Shown piece by piece: positions 1 to 12,189 of a stretch of 64,000 nucleotides of DNA. Every line of letters starts with the position of its first letter. The stretch's first letter is position 1. The position numbers and the translations under genes were made by a program. Under the pieces are notes generated by a model. That model searched no databases and had not been told where the DNA came from. It saw only the letters and a list, made by a program, of their open reading frames with translations. The DNA comes from Adenophora triphylla var. japonica. Lineage: Eukaryota > Streptophyta > Magnoliopsida > Asterales > Campanulaceae. The DNA is taken from NCBI GenBank assembly GCA_022495995.1, contig JAFEMH010003634.1, positions 62,001 to 126,000 of the forward strand, read 5' to 3'.

Positions 1-45
1 TAACAATCAAAACCAGAAAGGTATTGGGATACCTTAACCAATGTC

Positions 46-1304
46 TCATTGGCCACCTTGATTCGAGCCACTTTCCGGTGCTGGTGGCATCTGTCCTATC
101 AATGTCTGGAGCATCCGAGTCTGCTCCTCTAACTCTACTAACTGTTGTGCCCTCCATGCTTGGTCCGCCTCAATCTCCGCATTATGTCTCCTCTCATAGG
201 CATCCACATGGGTGGATAACTGCCTGAAATCTCCCTTCAAATCCCTCATTTGACCCTCCAGGATGCCAACCTGCTGGGACAAAAAATAAGCACCCTCAGT
301 CGGGTCTGGTCGCCATGCCTCGGCCACATCCTCATCATCATCATCTTCCACCTAGTGTCCCCGAGATGACCCCACACCTCTCTTCTCATTCTGGCATTTT
401 GTGGTGAGGGTGAACTTGTTTATCTTAGTACCTATTTTCAAGTCTTTGTTCACTCGGGTCAGGTTGACTCCCGCTCTCGCTATCAAGGTTGTGATCAATA
501 ACGGAAAGTTATAGTTGGAATTCACCATATTCTTAGTTGTGTGCGCTATCTCATTGGCAATTATCTAGTGTCAATCTTCTTTTCTTGCACAATCGAGTGC
601 ATCAGAATAGCACGCCTCCAATTCACCTCATTGAAATGCGAGGAGGGGAGGATCCTTTCACAAATAAACATGTGAAGTACTTTCATCCACGACGTCATGT
701 CACGAGTCTTCATTATGGTCCCTTTCTTTATGGAGTTTGGGTCAATGTCCCCAAAAGTTGGAGCTATCTCCTCAAGATGATCCTTATAATTCTTGCCTAT
801 TCTCTCCATCGCCTTTGTGTATTCAAACTCATCCTCATCCATGTTAGTGGCAAGCCCATAATACTCGTTTATCACTTGTCTCGAGTAATTCACCACCACT
901 CCTTGCACATAGTACACACCCGTGTTTCCATTCTCATATGCATTTGCATAAAACTCTTTAACCAAGAGGCCCACTCCCAAGTTTGCGGGCTTGCTTCCCA
1001 ATTTCTCCCATTTGTAGCCGCTGACCCAATTATCAGTATCCAGGCCTTCAAAATCAAACTCCCTCTCCGGGTTGAAGGCCTTGGACTCATATAATTCAAA
1101 AAATTCTTGGGCTTTATACCCCACAAACTTGTAAGTACCCCAATCCGGACCGCTCTTCATCCAAGCATGCGGGAAGGACACCAAGGGTTCACTTATCCAT
1201 AATCTCGGAGTCCCAGACTTCCCAAGGATCAAATTAGCCAAACAAAGCAAGGAAGGACCTTTTGCACGTAAAAAATACAAAAGGACCTCACAGGAATGAC
1301 ACAA
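46..1304 (-). pseudogene. Broken PF20167-like (putative plant transposon protein) gene
   Basis: Minus-strand coding remnant. The N-terminal part (1304 to 561) has the look of the PF20167 putative plant transposon protein family: a LVKEFYANAYE stretch, then an INEYYGL stretch, then a WMKVLHMFICERILP stretch. The frame closes at a TAA near 561, but similar sequence continues at once in another frame (ANEIAHTTKNMV, LLITTLIARAGV), so a small indel has shifted it. An in-frame TAG at 352-354 interrupts again before an acidic, coiled-coil-like C-terminus (EDDDDEDV; QQVGILEGQM) ending at 46. The true start is unclear: the open frame at 1304 begins with TTG. Function is unknown; the family is found in and around plant LTR elements. 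It faces away from the plus-strand LTR-like DNA to its right, as an antisense extra ORF would. Family assignment is from memory of conserved motifs. Confidence 0.6.
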
Positions 1305-1400
1305 AAGTCAAAAAGATCTGACACTGCACATTGAGCCGTGCAGACCTCCTTGCTGATTAGAGTCCCAGCCGCACGGACCACTTTGTCAATTTCCATAGGC

Positions 1401-1408
1401 TATAAATA
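1401..1408 (+). promoter_or_regulatory. TATA box (TATAAATA)
   Basis: TATAAATA followed about 30 bases later by an A/C-rich start region (caactaagacacccaacac), the usual arrangement of an LTR U3/R boundary. It faces away from the minus-strand pseudogene at 46-1304. Confidence 0.45.
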
Positions 1409-1510
1409 CATGCCTCTGGCTCCTTTATTTCTTAACAACTAAGACACCCAACACACCCAACAAAAGCATCACTAAAACTGCACAATACAAAAGTTTGAGT
1501 GAGAGTAATT

Positions 1511-1643
1511 AGGGGAGGTTCTGCCTAAGTGAGAGCATAATTTCTTCTCCTTCTTAATCACCCAAAGCAAATCACGTGTCTGAGATGAGTGAGCATTAGG
1601 GGAGGTTCTGCCTAAGTGAGAGCATAATTTCTTCTCCTTCTTA
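1511..1643 (+). repeat. Direct duplication of about 46 bp
   Basis: A block beginning aggggaggttctgcctaagt and running through tttcttctccttctta occurs at about 1511-1556 and again at about 1597-1643, spacing about 86 bp. It lies in the leader downstream of the TATA box and is nearly identical in both copies. Confidence 0.8.
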
Positions 1644-3925
1644 TTCACCCTAAACAAACCACATACTCTTCCCACACAACCAAATCCTAGGAAGATAGAA
1701 AAGAACCAATATTGGTGAGATCTCCTTCTAAACCCTAAATAATACGTAAATCTTTCATTTCCAAGTCTTTTAATATATTGTGAATTATTGTTGTTAAATA
1801 TATCATTTGCAATGTAATCTTTAACTCTTTTGTACAATATAAACCCAAATCATCTAAATGATCCTAAAAGATTTTCCATGCACTATGTGCTTAAGAATGG
1901 AAATCTAATGGTGATAGTGGTTTGTTCATATACCACGTATTGTCTTTCCATTATTTACTTATAAATGTATTTACTTCTTAAGATCATCTTTTGATCCATT
2001 TTCTTTTCTTGGTTACAATGATACAAGTAACCCTAATCACTAAAGATGAACTCATCACTCATGTTAAAGATGTGATTCTAGGGATTATGGTTACAATGTT
2101 GATGTAACTTCATTTATTTCATTTTCTTCTTAAAATGTGACAAAGGTTCAAGTTTAAACCTTCAAAAGATTTCTTATCTCTTTACTTGAGACAAACACTC
2201 TCCATTGTTGTTTCTCATAAAAAGCTTGAAACCACCATTGTTGTACAACCCTAAGATTGAACATTTCCATCTTTTTGGATTTTATGGCCAAACTTCTGGA
2301 CAATCCAGAAGTTGTCACATTTTTTCCCAATTCTAATCAAAGTAACATCAATAATTAAATGAGATATAAAAAATAGTTTACTGCATACACCAATCCATAC
2401 GGACCTCCTTGTAAAGAGGCATTGGTCTGTACGGATCAGCTTGTAACATGTGACATTTACTCAGTTTCCAATTTTCTTCAGTTTCAGATTTACTTTTAAA
2501 CTCCCCTATTTTATCAAAATAGACCTTGGTTGGTAGTTTTGTGATTTAAATAGGATTTTAAGGCATTTTTGGTGTGAAGACAAGCTTGGGTCATAACTTA
2601 CAAGGTGGAACAAATGATTGAGAGTAAGGGGATACACTTTTGTAGAAGAAAATGGAAGAACCAAAGCAGTCCAGAGCTTGCACGGCCAAGTATGAAGTGA
2701 AGCCCGGCCGAGCCAGCCCAGGGACGCACTGGTCGTGCCATTTTTCATATGGGAATGTTAGAACCAAAAATGGATTGCACGGCCGTGACATGTAATTTGG
2801 CCCGACCGTGCCACAGCTGTTACAACATTTTGCAGACATCTTTTAAAGGAACCTTTTTGAATAACCTTTAGGGAAGTGGTGTGACCTTAGGCTACAAGGC
2901 CTATATTAAGACATATATTTAGAAGAATTAGATAACCATAAATATTGTAAAGCTACTCTAGATTATTTATTATATCATTAACATCAAATAATCCTCAAAA
3001 TCATTCTATATTTTTGAGGAATCATTGAGCGTACTTGAGATATTTTGAGATTGAAGAAATATATCATCTGGAGGTTTAAGTCTTCTTTCATTTCTAGACG
3101 GTGAAGTTTTCAGCCATTGTTTTCTAAATAAGTATCTCTTTCCCTTCCTCATTATTTATTTCTTATTCATCTTTATTTTTTATGATATTTATCATGTTTA
3201 GTGAGTAATCCCCAAATTTCTTGGGGTTGGAAACTCGATTTCATGTGTTCATCTTATTAAATCGTGCTTCTCTTCCTATTCTCATCTCTTAATCAATTTT
3301 CTTCATATCATTGTTAAATGCTTACGAATATGAAGACGTCCATATTTGTATAAATCCCAGTTAATCATGAGATTGAATTAGCTGTTAATCTTGATTAACA
3401 GAATCATATGAATTAAACTAGGACTATTAATCACGAGAGTATAATAATTGCCTAGGGATGATCATTTAGTGGAAAATAAGTGGATTTAATATAAAATTAA
3501 TGGGTTTTGACTAATGTACGGAACCATCGAGAGAAAGATCATTTTATTATTAAAATACATGTGATATACCTTGATCGTGAAAAGTTAGCACAACTTAGCG
3601 TATCATCCTTGATTATGACTTGATTATTTTTATAAAAGCATGGTTGTTTGATGAATACATGGTTGTTTGAGTCCTAATCTCGGGAATACGATCATCATAT
3701 TGAATTCAATTTAAGTTAAAGTAATATTGCACATTTTCTATATAATCATAAACAAAACAAATTCTCCCACAAATCCATTTTTCATTCATAATTATTAATT
3801 AAAAGCAACTATTAGTCTATAATAAACATTGTCCTCGTGGGATCGACCCGCATTAGCCATTTTTATACTACATCTACACCATGCACTTGCGGTATTATAA
3901 TAAGACGTTAAGTTTTGGCTTGACA

Positions 3926-4379
3926 GTAATATTTATATTTTGGGGAAATTGCAATTAACAATTTTATTTATATGCCATTTTTAGGGTGAAATAATTTTTA
4001 GGGTCTAAGGTTTAATAATTTACAATTTCATCCCCTTTAAAGAAGCTCGTTAGATTTTTCGTTCATTTTGTTACTTCCATCTATGGCCATCCAAAAAAGA
4101 CCCATTTTATCACAAAATGTGAATATTAGACACTAAATTGCTAAAATTGAAACATTAGGATCTAAATTGTAATTTCTGTGAAACTTTGGGATACAAATGT
4201 GCTATTTTCCATGTTCTTGTTATTCACATCTACAATTTTCAGTTTTCCAAATATATTATGAAATATGAAAAAAATTGTATGTTTTATAGATAACGCTATT
4301 TTGAAATAGATATTTATTATAGGATAAAATTTTATAATAACTTAACATTTATATTGAAAGATGTTTAGTAATATAATGA
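3926..4379. other. AT-rich spacer, nothing recognised
   Basis: AT-rich DNA with no coding frame, no matched repeats and no recognisable element end that I could see. Confidence 0.5.
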
Positions 4380-6686
4380 TGAACATTTATGGTATATAAG
4401 GAAGAATGTGGAAACATAAAGGATGCGTGAAACAGAATCATGTTCATTAAATTAAATGAATATGACGGAGATGTGTATGCTATTAGAGATATACATCATC
4501 TATAATACAATACAAGGGGGTTTTAACCGCCTCTTAGCCCCCATAAGTGGTGGCTGAGATTAAAGGTTGAAAATTGATCGGACGGCCAAAACTTAACCCA
4601 CTCTTTTCTCTCCCCTCCTTACCTTAAGGCGGTTATACTGAGGTTTATCCACCCTACCCAGTTCTTCAATAGTGTAAGCCATTGATAAATACGTCAACCG
4701 TTCATATCTTCATTCCCATGCTTTCCATTTACCCCTCCTCACACTTGGGATTTTTAGTCCCTGTGGTTCTTCTGATTCCAGTTGAAGAGGATCAAAACGA
4801 TTGAGGCTTCGACAAAGCAATAGCAACGGGAAAGGATTGTTCAGTTTTTGATGGGGGAGAGGGTTGATTTCTTGAATATGGATTTTCGAGTGGGAGATAA
4901 GGAGTAGAAATTCAAAGAAAGGGGAAGGGGTTGATTTCTTTGATTCAATATGGATAGACAGGAAGGAGTAGTGGGAGAGATGAAGCCATGAAGGAGTAGG
5001 GGTTTAAAGCTTTGAATTTGGTAAGGTGGGGTTACTGTGGGGTAGGACCATGAGAGGGGGTGGACTGAAAGGAGGGAAATGTGTGGGGGTAGTACGAGAA
5101 GAAGAGTGAAATGGGTAGATTTCTTTCTTTTTTTTTCAAGTCAACTTTGCTTTTTTTTTTCTTTGTATATATTTTTAAATTGTTGGTGTGTTGAAGTATT
5201 CTTCTGAAACCTTTGAATTTAAGTACTGTTTGTAACATTTTTCATTTTGTCAAATTTGCTTATTTCAAAAACTCTATATCTAATTTGACTCTATATTAAC
5301 AGTAAAATCTGATAACTTTCGTTTAATGAAAAAAAAATAGTTCAATTTTTAAAATATACTAGCAAGGCAATTTCTTTGAAAAAGTTCAATTTTCACATAA
5401 AATTATTTTTGGGAATGGAGGGAGTCTTAGAAATTCATTGACTGTGCGAGCTATAGGGGATATTAAAAATTCTATAAATCAAACTTAAAATATTTAAGTA
5501 AATTTAAGTAAATTTATGTATTTTTTTATACTCATTTTTTAATCTGTCTTCGAATATGGTGATACTAAACAACCACGTTCAGCCCCATTTTCCATTCTTT
5601 GTAGATCCTCTCTTCCTTTATTGATCGGACCCATGGCTTGCAGGATGCTATAGTCGGCCGAAATCTTTTGTTGTGGCCATGGAAGTTGTGAGAAATTCAC
5701 CCAGAAGAAAGCGAAGGTTTTAATTTGCTGAGAAAGATATTTTTTTAGGTGGACGTAAAAGGGGAAGCAAGAAGAAATCGCTTTACATGAGCATTTTTCA
5801 GATATGAAAATAAGTACTCATATAAAATCGCAAAATTGTACAAACTTTACGAGATTTCTTTTAATCTTATTTATTTATGGAAGATATTCATGTTAAACTG
5901 ATCCCCCACCTTCCGCTCCCAAACCGTCTCCTGCTCCTCACCTTATAACGAAAAAAGTCGGACTTATTCATGTTCAAGATTTTGATGACGTTGTCACAAA
6001 TTAACCAAGAGATTATTTTAATTCTTTATGTTTTATTCTCTTAATATTTTTTCATTAATTTTCTTTGAAATAATTGAGGCGTTTAACGCTTTCCATTTAT
6101 TTATTGGTTTTAAAGATTTTTTTTAACAGTTTAGTCAATTCAATAAAGAGAGATAAACTACTACTCATGACTATTTATTTATGTGCATTTTTAGGTTATC
6201 AGTTGCTCTCGAATTTTAGTTGTAGTGAGATCATCCAGAATGAATGTAATATAAATTGTTGTGATATGATCTTATGATATAGTGTTTCAATGTTTGCTTT
6301 TCTATTTTGATGAATTTTGATGAATTTCGAGATATTTAAGAGAATTTAATGTTGTTTATATATATATTTTCTTTGCTTGACCATAAAAATTTAAATATTA
6401 TCTTAATCAGGAGTAAATTTGGCAAGGCTTGAATATTTATTTTGGAACGAAGGGAGTAATATTAATTATCGTTTACACATTTGGAGTAAACATTCATTTT
6501 TTATCTTTTGTCTGAATATTAATTCTCATGACCATCGTAATTAGGCCCCTTTTTTGTTTTGAAAATTGAACAAGTGCACGAGAGTGACATTAACTTTTAT
6601 GAAATGCTTGCTAGATTGAAAGAATTATAGCATTTGGATGATACTGGGATGTAGGTCACTTTATAATATGGTAATAAGCCGTGGAT

Positions 6687-7013
6687 AGGGATGACCAAAT
6701 CTGGTCCGGTTCCGGTTCGGCCAAATGGTAACCCATAACCGGCCCGCACTAACCCCGGTTCCGGTCTTTCCGGTTTTCTCCCTGGTTCGCTCCGGTTCCG
6801 GGCTTTTCCGGTCCGGTTCCGGTCCGGTTCTTTGGAAAACGTGGAAATTTCGTCCGGTTCACGATTTCGGTTCCGGTCCGATTTGGCATTTTTGTAACCC
6901 TTAACCGGCCCGCACTAACCCCGGTTTCGGTCTGTCCGGTTCCGGTTTTCTCCCCGGTTCGCTCCGGTTTCGGGCTTTTCCGGTCCGGTTCCGATCCGGT
7001 TTGGCCATCCCTA
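6687..7013. mobile_element. hAT-type MITE with 8-bp TSD
   Basis: Inverted ends AGGGATGACCAAA ... TTTGGCCATCCCT flanked by an exact 8-bp duplication CCGTGGAT (6679-6686 and 7014-7021), the length expected for hAT. The interior is built from ccggttccggt motifs and two diverged copies of an approximately 170-bp half-unit beginning aaccggcccgcactaacc (about 6737 and 6903). No coding capacity. It is nested in the Helitron. Confidence 0.85.
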
Positions 7014-7890
7014 CCGTGGATATTTTGTTATTGTGAGAACTTAGGAAAAACAAACGTGTGCAATGGTTTTTTTAACATATGCAATGGTCATTTATACACA
7101 ATTTTTTTTTACATTCTAGCAAAAGTTATAGTGATTAGTGAGAGGCTTTTGTCAATATTGATGTACATGCTGAAGTTTTGTGGAAGCAATACCTATTTTA
7201 AGCTTATTTTGAGCTTATGGTTGTTTATTCATTATGACCATTTGGACCAGGGAGTGGAGATTATTCTTAGTACTTAAAATCAGTGATCATGGGTCATGGA
7301 GTTTAGAAGTGGATTGCCAAAAGCAACCACTGTCTCCACAACCAATGTTGAAGCTTCGCCAAGAAAGTTGTAGGTTACTATAAATGAGCCTCCTAAGCCT
7401 ACTGTTGCTGCACCTAGCCGCAAATGTTCTAAAGCATATCCGTACTGACATCTTAAAAAACAAGGCACACAACTATTTCTGGATGATTATAAAGTACTAA
7501 TGTATGAGGTAAGTCGATGAGTTAAGTGATCGGTTTAGCTCCATAAATTAGTGAGTTTACTACAACAATGTCCAAAATATTTGTGAGTTTACATGTTATG
7601 CTGCTACAACCAATGTTGATTATAATTTATTTGTGAGTTTATATAATTTAATACTCCCACCTTGCTGTTTTATAAGCTTATATTCTGGAGTAAAAAAATA
7701 ATCTAAATCTTTTTTGGTTGGTGGAGTCATTGTTGTGTAAATATTCTTGCATATGTGTTTGTGGTGGTGGTGTAAAATTTTAACCATATATTAAGGCAAT
7801 AGACTTCTCCCTAATCTCTCAATCACATCACAGAGTACGTCGACATTTTATAGGACCAATCATTTACATACTATCATTGATCATACTGTT
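7014..7890. other. Helitron interior without recognised gene
   Basis: AT-rich with only short open frames (maximum about 73 codons) that resemble nothing I know. Part of the 4499-7923 Helitron body. Confidence 0.5.
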
Positions 7891-8216
7891 ACCGTGCCAT
7901 TGGCACGGGTTAGAGAGTACTAGTATATAATATATTGAGGAATGACGTGATCCGGAGAAAAGTAGAAGTTGCCATAATTGAAAATAAAATGAGAGAGAAT
8001 CGCATAAGGTGTTTTGATCATGTGAAACAGAGAACAAGTGATGCACCGATTAGAAGGTCAAAAATGGAGAAGTGATAAAATGGTGAAAGAGCAGGGAAAG
8101 ACCTAAGAAACTTGAACAACGACGATTGAAAACAACACGTGTTTATTGGGATTATGTAAATATGACGTTGAAAATACCGAATTGGAGGCAAAAATTCATG
8201 AGTTTTATTTTCTTTC

Positions 8217-8564
8217 TATATTATATTATATTATATTATATTATATTATATTATATTATATTATATTATATTATATTATATTATATTATATTATATTATA
8301 TTATATTATATTATATTATATTATATTATATTATATTATATTATATTATATTATATTATATTATATTATATTATATTATATTATATTATATTATATTATA
8401 TTATATTATATTATATTATATTATATTATATTATATTATATTATATTATATTATATTATATTATATTATATTATATTATATTATATTATATTATATTATA
8501 TTATATTATATTATATTATATTATATTATATTATATTATATTATATTATATTATATTATATTAT
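8217..8564. repeat. (TTATA)n microsatellite, about 69 copies
   Basis: Uninterrupted pentanucleotide repeat of roughly 348 bp with essentially no variants. It sits at the junction between the RTE coding remnant and a degenerate MITE. The long open frames across it (YYIIL repeats) are artefacts of the repeat. Confidence 0.98.
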
Positions 8565-8828
8565 CACTCTGTCCCACTAAAAGCTACTCAATTACTATTT
8601 GCACGTAGATTAAAGAAAAGTGTGAGGGAATTAGTTGTTAGTATGAAAAAAGAGATAGGAGAGAGAAAGTGTGATAATGAATAGTAATTGAATTGTTGTG
8701 TGAGTATGACATGTGAGTCACATTAATATAGAAGTAATAAAATATTTTCATTTTAAAAAGTATGTAGTTTGTATTGTAACGGCCTAGACGGAAAGTGTGT
8801 AATTTGAAGTGGGACGTAGACAGAATGT
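8564..8828. mobile_element. Degenerate Stowaway-type MITE
   Basis: Left end cactctgtcccacta, right end agtgggacgtagacaga, approximate inverted complements of the Stowaway CTCTGTCCCACT terminus, at the end of a TA-rich microsatellite that offers TA targets. No coding capacity. It separates the RTE coding remnant from its 3' terminus. Confidence 0.5.
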
Positions 8829-9159
8829 ATATTTTTGTTTACTAACATTTTTATTATTTTTTTCTTCTTTTATTTTTTTCAAATTTTATTCCCACCTATT
8901 ATTATTTTTTTATTATTATTATTGTTGTTGTTATTATTATTATTATTATTATTGTTATTATTATTATTTCTATATCTTCTTTTTACTTCCTCGCATTTTT
9001 TCTTTCACGATGTCATATGAGAATTTATGTTAGCTTACCCCAAATTATTTTGCAATTAATGCTTTGTTGTTGTTGTTGTTGTTGTTGTATATCGAGAGAA
9101 AAAAAAGACATAGTATTTTGTATAGGTATGATATGCCCTAAGTACTTTAGCTAATTATA

Positions 9160-9423
9160 TACTCCCTCCGTCCCTAAATATTTGTCCCGTTTGATTTTTC
9201 AAATAATTTAATTTAGTGATTTTAAAGCTTTAATTTTGGTTATTTTTACGAACGCTTTGAAAATTATTGATAATATACACCGCCGTTATGTAATACTCCG
9301 TCCCTAAATGTTACAAGTTTTGAAAATTTAGTGATTTTGAAGCTTTAATTTTGAAAATGAGACTAACTTTTTGGGACAAAGGAAAAGGAGAAATGGGACA
9401 AACATTTAGGGACGGAGGGAGTA
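9160..9423. mobile_element. Stowaway-type MITE
   Basis: Starts TACTCCCTCCGTCCCTAAAT and ends ATTTAGGGACGGAGGGAGTA, perfect terminal inverted repeats with TA target. 264 bp with a second internal terminus-like piece (ctccgtccctaaatg at about 9297), suggesting an internal duplication or a nested relative. No coding capacity. Confidence 0.9.
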
Positions 9424-10383
9424 TTATATTTTAGTGACCATCTTAAGTGTACTTTTATTAATAATTTATTTCAATTAAGATATTATACTAAAAGTTTATA
9501 ATTGTTATTGGTACTAATTTTAATAATTAATCAATAATATATATTTTCATTAGAATATTTATTTTAAAGTTTTTTTAATAAATTTTATTGAATTAAATAT
9601 CAAATATAAATTGGAATTACTTTTAGGAACTTGGAACCAGTCGCTCCTGCCTTGGAGCTTCTGACGCTCTTTAACACACGACCCATATCAAATCAGTTCC
9701 CCCTATTAGTAGGGATCAATCCTGATTAAATTATAATAAGTGAGATTCTCGAAAAGTAAAGTTAATACTATACGTTATTGATTGAAAAAGTGAAACTATG
9801 TATCACAATCTATACCAGGTGTAAAAGCACAATAAAAACTCCTAGACATGAGCAAATTTGGTTCCCTAACTTTAGCTAGCATCTACTTTTTTTTGGACTT
9901 GAAACTGATGCAGCGAAATATTTAACTGATGCAGCGAAATATTTACTACAACACTTATGCGTAAAAAATGCACTACGTAATGTAATAATTCTACTTCTTC
10001 TATCAAAAATGAATGTTCATTTTCAAGTTTTTTTTTTCTCATAATGAACGTCTTTTTTTGGAAATAATTTTCCCTAAATATTTTTTATTAATTCTTTTAC
10101 TAGTCAATTTGTAGTTGCAAAACTAATGAATAGTTTTATCGGCGTTTGATTTAAACAACTGATAAATGGATTTTTTAAAGAGTGTTTGTGATTGATATTT
10201 GGTTAAACAACTGATAAATGTCATTTATCAGTTATTTTTAAAGATTTTTGTGCTAATTGTTTGGTTTAAACAACTGATAAATGATTTATCAATTTTTAAA
10301 AAATGTTTGTGATTGGTATTTCGTTAAACAAGTGATATACAAAGAAGTTTTCATTTATAAAATTTAAATTATATTATAGGTGT
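9424..10383. other. AT-rich spacer with a short repeated motif
   Basis: No gene recognised. From about 10141 to 10345 the motif ttaaacaactgataaatg recurs three to four times at roughly 60-bp spacing, partly palindromic (atttatcag), as in ends of small hAT-like MITEs; boundaries are not resolved. The last 5 bases before 10389 (ACTTG) are the left target duplication of the composite element. Confidence 0.5.
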
Positions 10384-10388
10384 ACTTG

Positions 10389-11984
10389 TGAATGAACGCT
10401 CGCCGAAAAATATAGGAGTCGCCACGCCGTTTTAAAGGAAACATTGAAAACCTTTTTGAAAGAGAAAATGGGTTCGGGGGTCAGGTTACGTGTTGGGAAG
10501 AACCGAGAGTTCACCCAACACGCCTCGTCCGTAGACGAGTCTTTCTATGTTCAACATTCAAAACATTCAAATGTGTGTGCGAAATGTGTGTGACAAGATA
10601 TGTATAAAATGCATATTAATGCTTCATTTTATTGCTCAAGAAGGGGGATTACAACTTGTGAACCATTTACTGTGGGAGGCCACATCCCACTTACAACGAG
10701 GACAAAACAGATTACAACTGAAACTGAGCCTTCTGCAAAGGGCTTCTTATGTCGCGTGACACAGGACCTGAGGGGTAAACTGTGTCGCGTGACACAATGA
10801 TGCACTTTGCAGAGGCTTTACAAATCAAGCATAGAATTGACACAGATCTATCCAATCACTTCAAATGAGTGTGGATATTGAAGATCCACACTCTGTTTAG
10901 AATGATAATCAAACTAGATGAAACAACTTACAACTGAAGGATGATCTCTGCAGATGGACACGATGTGTCGCGTGACACAGGACTCCTCATGTCCAATTGT
11001 TTCGCGTGACACATGTTTACCATCTGCAGGAACCTTACAAATTTGAAATTCAATTCAACAGAAACGCGATCAGATCCAATTATCAAACCAATTCAATTCA
11101 GAATATCACAAATCATCAATAGATTGACCAAGGGAGTGTGGATATGGAAGGATCCACCCTCCCTTGACAATCAAGCAATGAATAAGATTCAAATCACATC
11201 ATGAATATTAATTATATCAAACCAAGCTAATTAAACAGAGAGATGGCAGTTGCCACTTGATAATCAGTGGAGATGGAGATTAATTATCAAGTGGATGGAT
11301 AGAAATGGTAATGAAGCAAGTAGCAAATATGGGAGAGATGGAGAGAAGGATTTGTTACCCTTGTAGTCCACGATCTCTACACCAAGTTAGGTGTAGAGAG
11401 CCTCGATTCAGCTGCTTGATTGAGACTTGGATCTCAGATTGGAGTGCTAAGCTTGGATCTACAATTGGTATTGTGGAGTATGGAGGGAAATGGGTGAATT
11501 GGTATGAGAGATGAAGGAATTGGAAGGGAATTGGTATGTGTTTGGATGGAAGGAGGAGAGAGAGAGGTTTCTGGCATGAATTTGGCAGAGTGACGTTGTA
11601 GAGTGGAAAAAAGATCCTGAAATGAGAGGCAGAGGGTCTTATTTATAGCTGCAGTTCGTGGTCCAGTTGTGTCGCACGACTTCTTGTATCAACTTTTCGT
11701 GGCTTCGAAGTGTCGCGTGACACAACAAGGCAATAACTGTTTCTGGCGCCAAATTGCTGTTTCTGGAACATTCTGAAGTAATTCCTTAAAGGTCCAAAGC
11801 AATTAATTTCCTGTAGGTCCTTTTGCATGGAAAAAATACCTAACAGTACTCCCTTCGCAAGAAACTTATAAAAAGATTTCGGAAGTCTCGGAGCAGACCG
11901 GGAATTTACCAAAATGCCCCTAATGCAATTTTTTCATATTAAAATGCATCTAAAAAGGTAGCGAATTGGATTGGCGTACTTACA
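10389..11984 (-). repeat. 3' LTR of composite element (LTR-A)
   Basis: 1,596 bp, TG...CA on both strands (plus-strand ends TGAATGAACGCTCGCC and GTACTTACA). Minus-strand TATA box CTATAAATAA at 11639-11648. It contains five TGTGTCGCGTGACACA-type palindromes (10750, 10781, 10964, 10998, 11710). It differs from LTR-C at only scattered positions but strongly from LTR-B. The left flank is the TSD ACTTG. Confidence 0.9.
11639..11648 (-). promoter_or_regulatory. LTR-A TATA box (CTATAAATAA)
   Basis: Reads CTATAAATAAGACCC on the minus strand. The same element occurs in LTR-B (about 24838-24847) and LTR-C (about 36366-36375), and as TATAAATAG on the plus strand of the solo LTR (30937-30945), which fixes the orientation of each LTR. 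Confidence 0.7.
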
Positions 11985-12189
11985 GAGCCCCTCGGCAACG
12001 TCACTTATGGAAGAAGTGAGGTTGTCGATAAAATAAGACCCAATCCCAATGAGCGGCTGGGGATATGATGGAGGGCTGGACAATGATCTGGGAGATCGGA
12101 TGGCTGGACCTTTTGGAGAAAGGATTCCTACGTATCCCTAGGAGGGAATCAAGCCAAATCGTAGTTCGGACTATTCGGTGTCTGACCCA

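Larger units (their letters stand above)
1319..3925 (+). repeat. LTR-like non-coding DNA, probable Ty3/gypsy LTR remnant(s)
   Basis: No protein of note. It has a TATA box at 1401 followed by an A/C-rich leader, GC-rich cacggcc/ggccgtg blocks (about 2675-2820), a second TATA-like ctatattaag near 2900, and a right end (3835-3925) resembling the U5 end of plant gypsy LTRs: a cctcgtgggatcgaccc block, then gcacttgcggtat, then aagttttggc reminiscent of a primer-binding region. I could not find matched ends or a target duplication, so one long LTR versus two LTR fragments is unresolved. Confidence 0.35.
4499..7923 (+). mobile_element. Non-autonomous Helitron
   Basis: The 5' end is TCTATAATACAATACAAGG, a typical plant Helitron start, after an A at 4498. 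The 3' end has the hairpin CCGTGCC-att-GGCACGG (7892-7908), then 11 bases, then terminal CTAG (7920-7923) followed by T. Insertion between A and T without duplication is the Helitron rule. Flanking DNA on both sides reads as parts of the same RTE LINE, which supports the pairing of the ends. No RepHel protein is visible. The interior (about 3.1 kb without the hAT MITE) may hold captured gene pieces (4750-5110 looks leader- or exon-like), but I recognise none. A MITE-like right end (ggagggagt) sits near 5420. Confidence 0.6.
4380..9088 (+). mobile_element. RTE-type LINE 3' fragment, split by later insertions
   Basis: Two pieces of one RTE (non-LTR) ORF2 C-terminus flank a Helitron. The left piece (about 4380-4498) aligns with the AEMRML-type stretch. 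The right piece (7924-8213) encodes recognisable ENKMRENRIRCFDHV and SDAPIRR motifs, degraded by stops. The conserved plant RTE 3' terminus (ccccaaattatttt ... ctttgttgttgttgttg) ends at about 9088. ORF2 would have supplied reverse transcriptase, but nothing functional remains. Between the coding end and the terminus lie a (TTATA)n tract, a degenerate MITE and (TTA)n low complexity. The 5' limit is approximate. Confidence 0.65.

Noticed and set aside
537..1094. 185-codon plus-strand frame
   Set aside because: Shadow of the minus-strand PF20167-like remnant, which has family-like motifs.
8126..8608. 160- and 144-codon open frames
   Set aside because: Translation of the (TTATA)n microsatellite (YYIIL repeats); no start context or homology.
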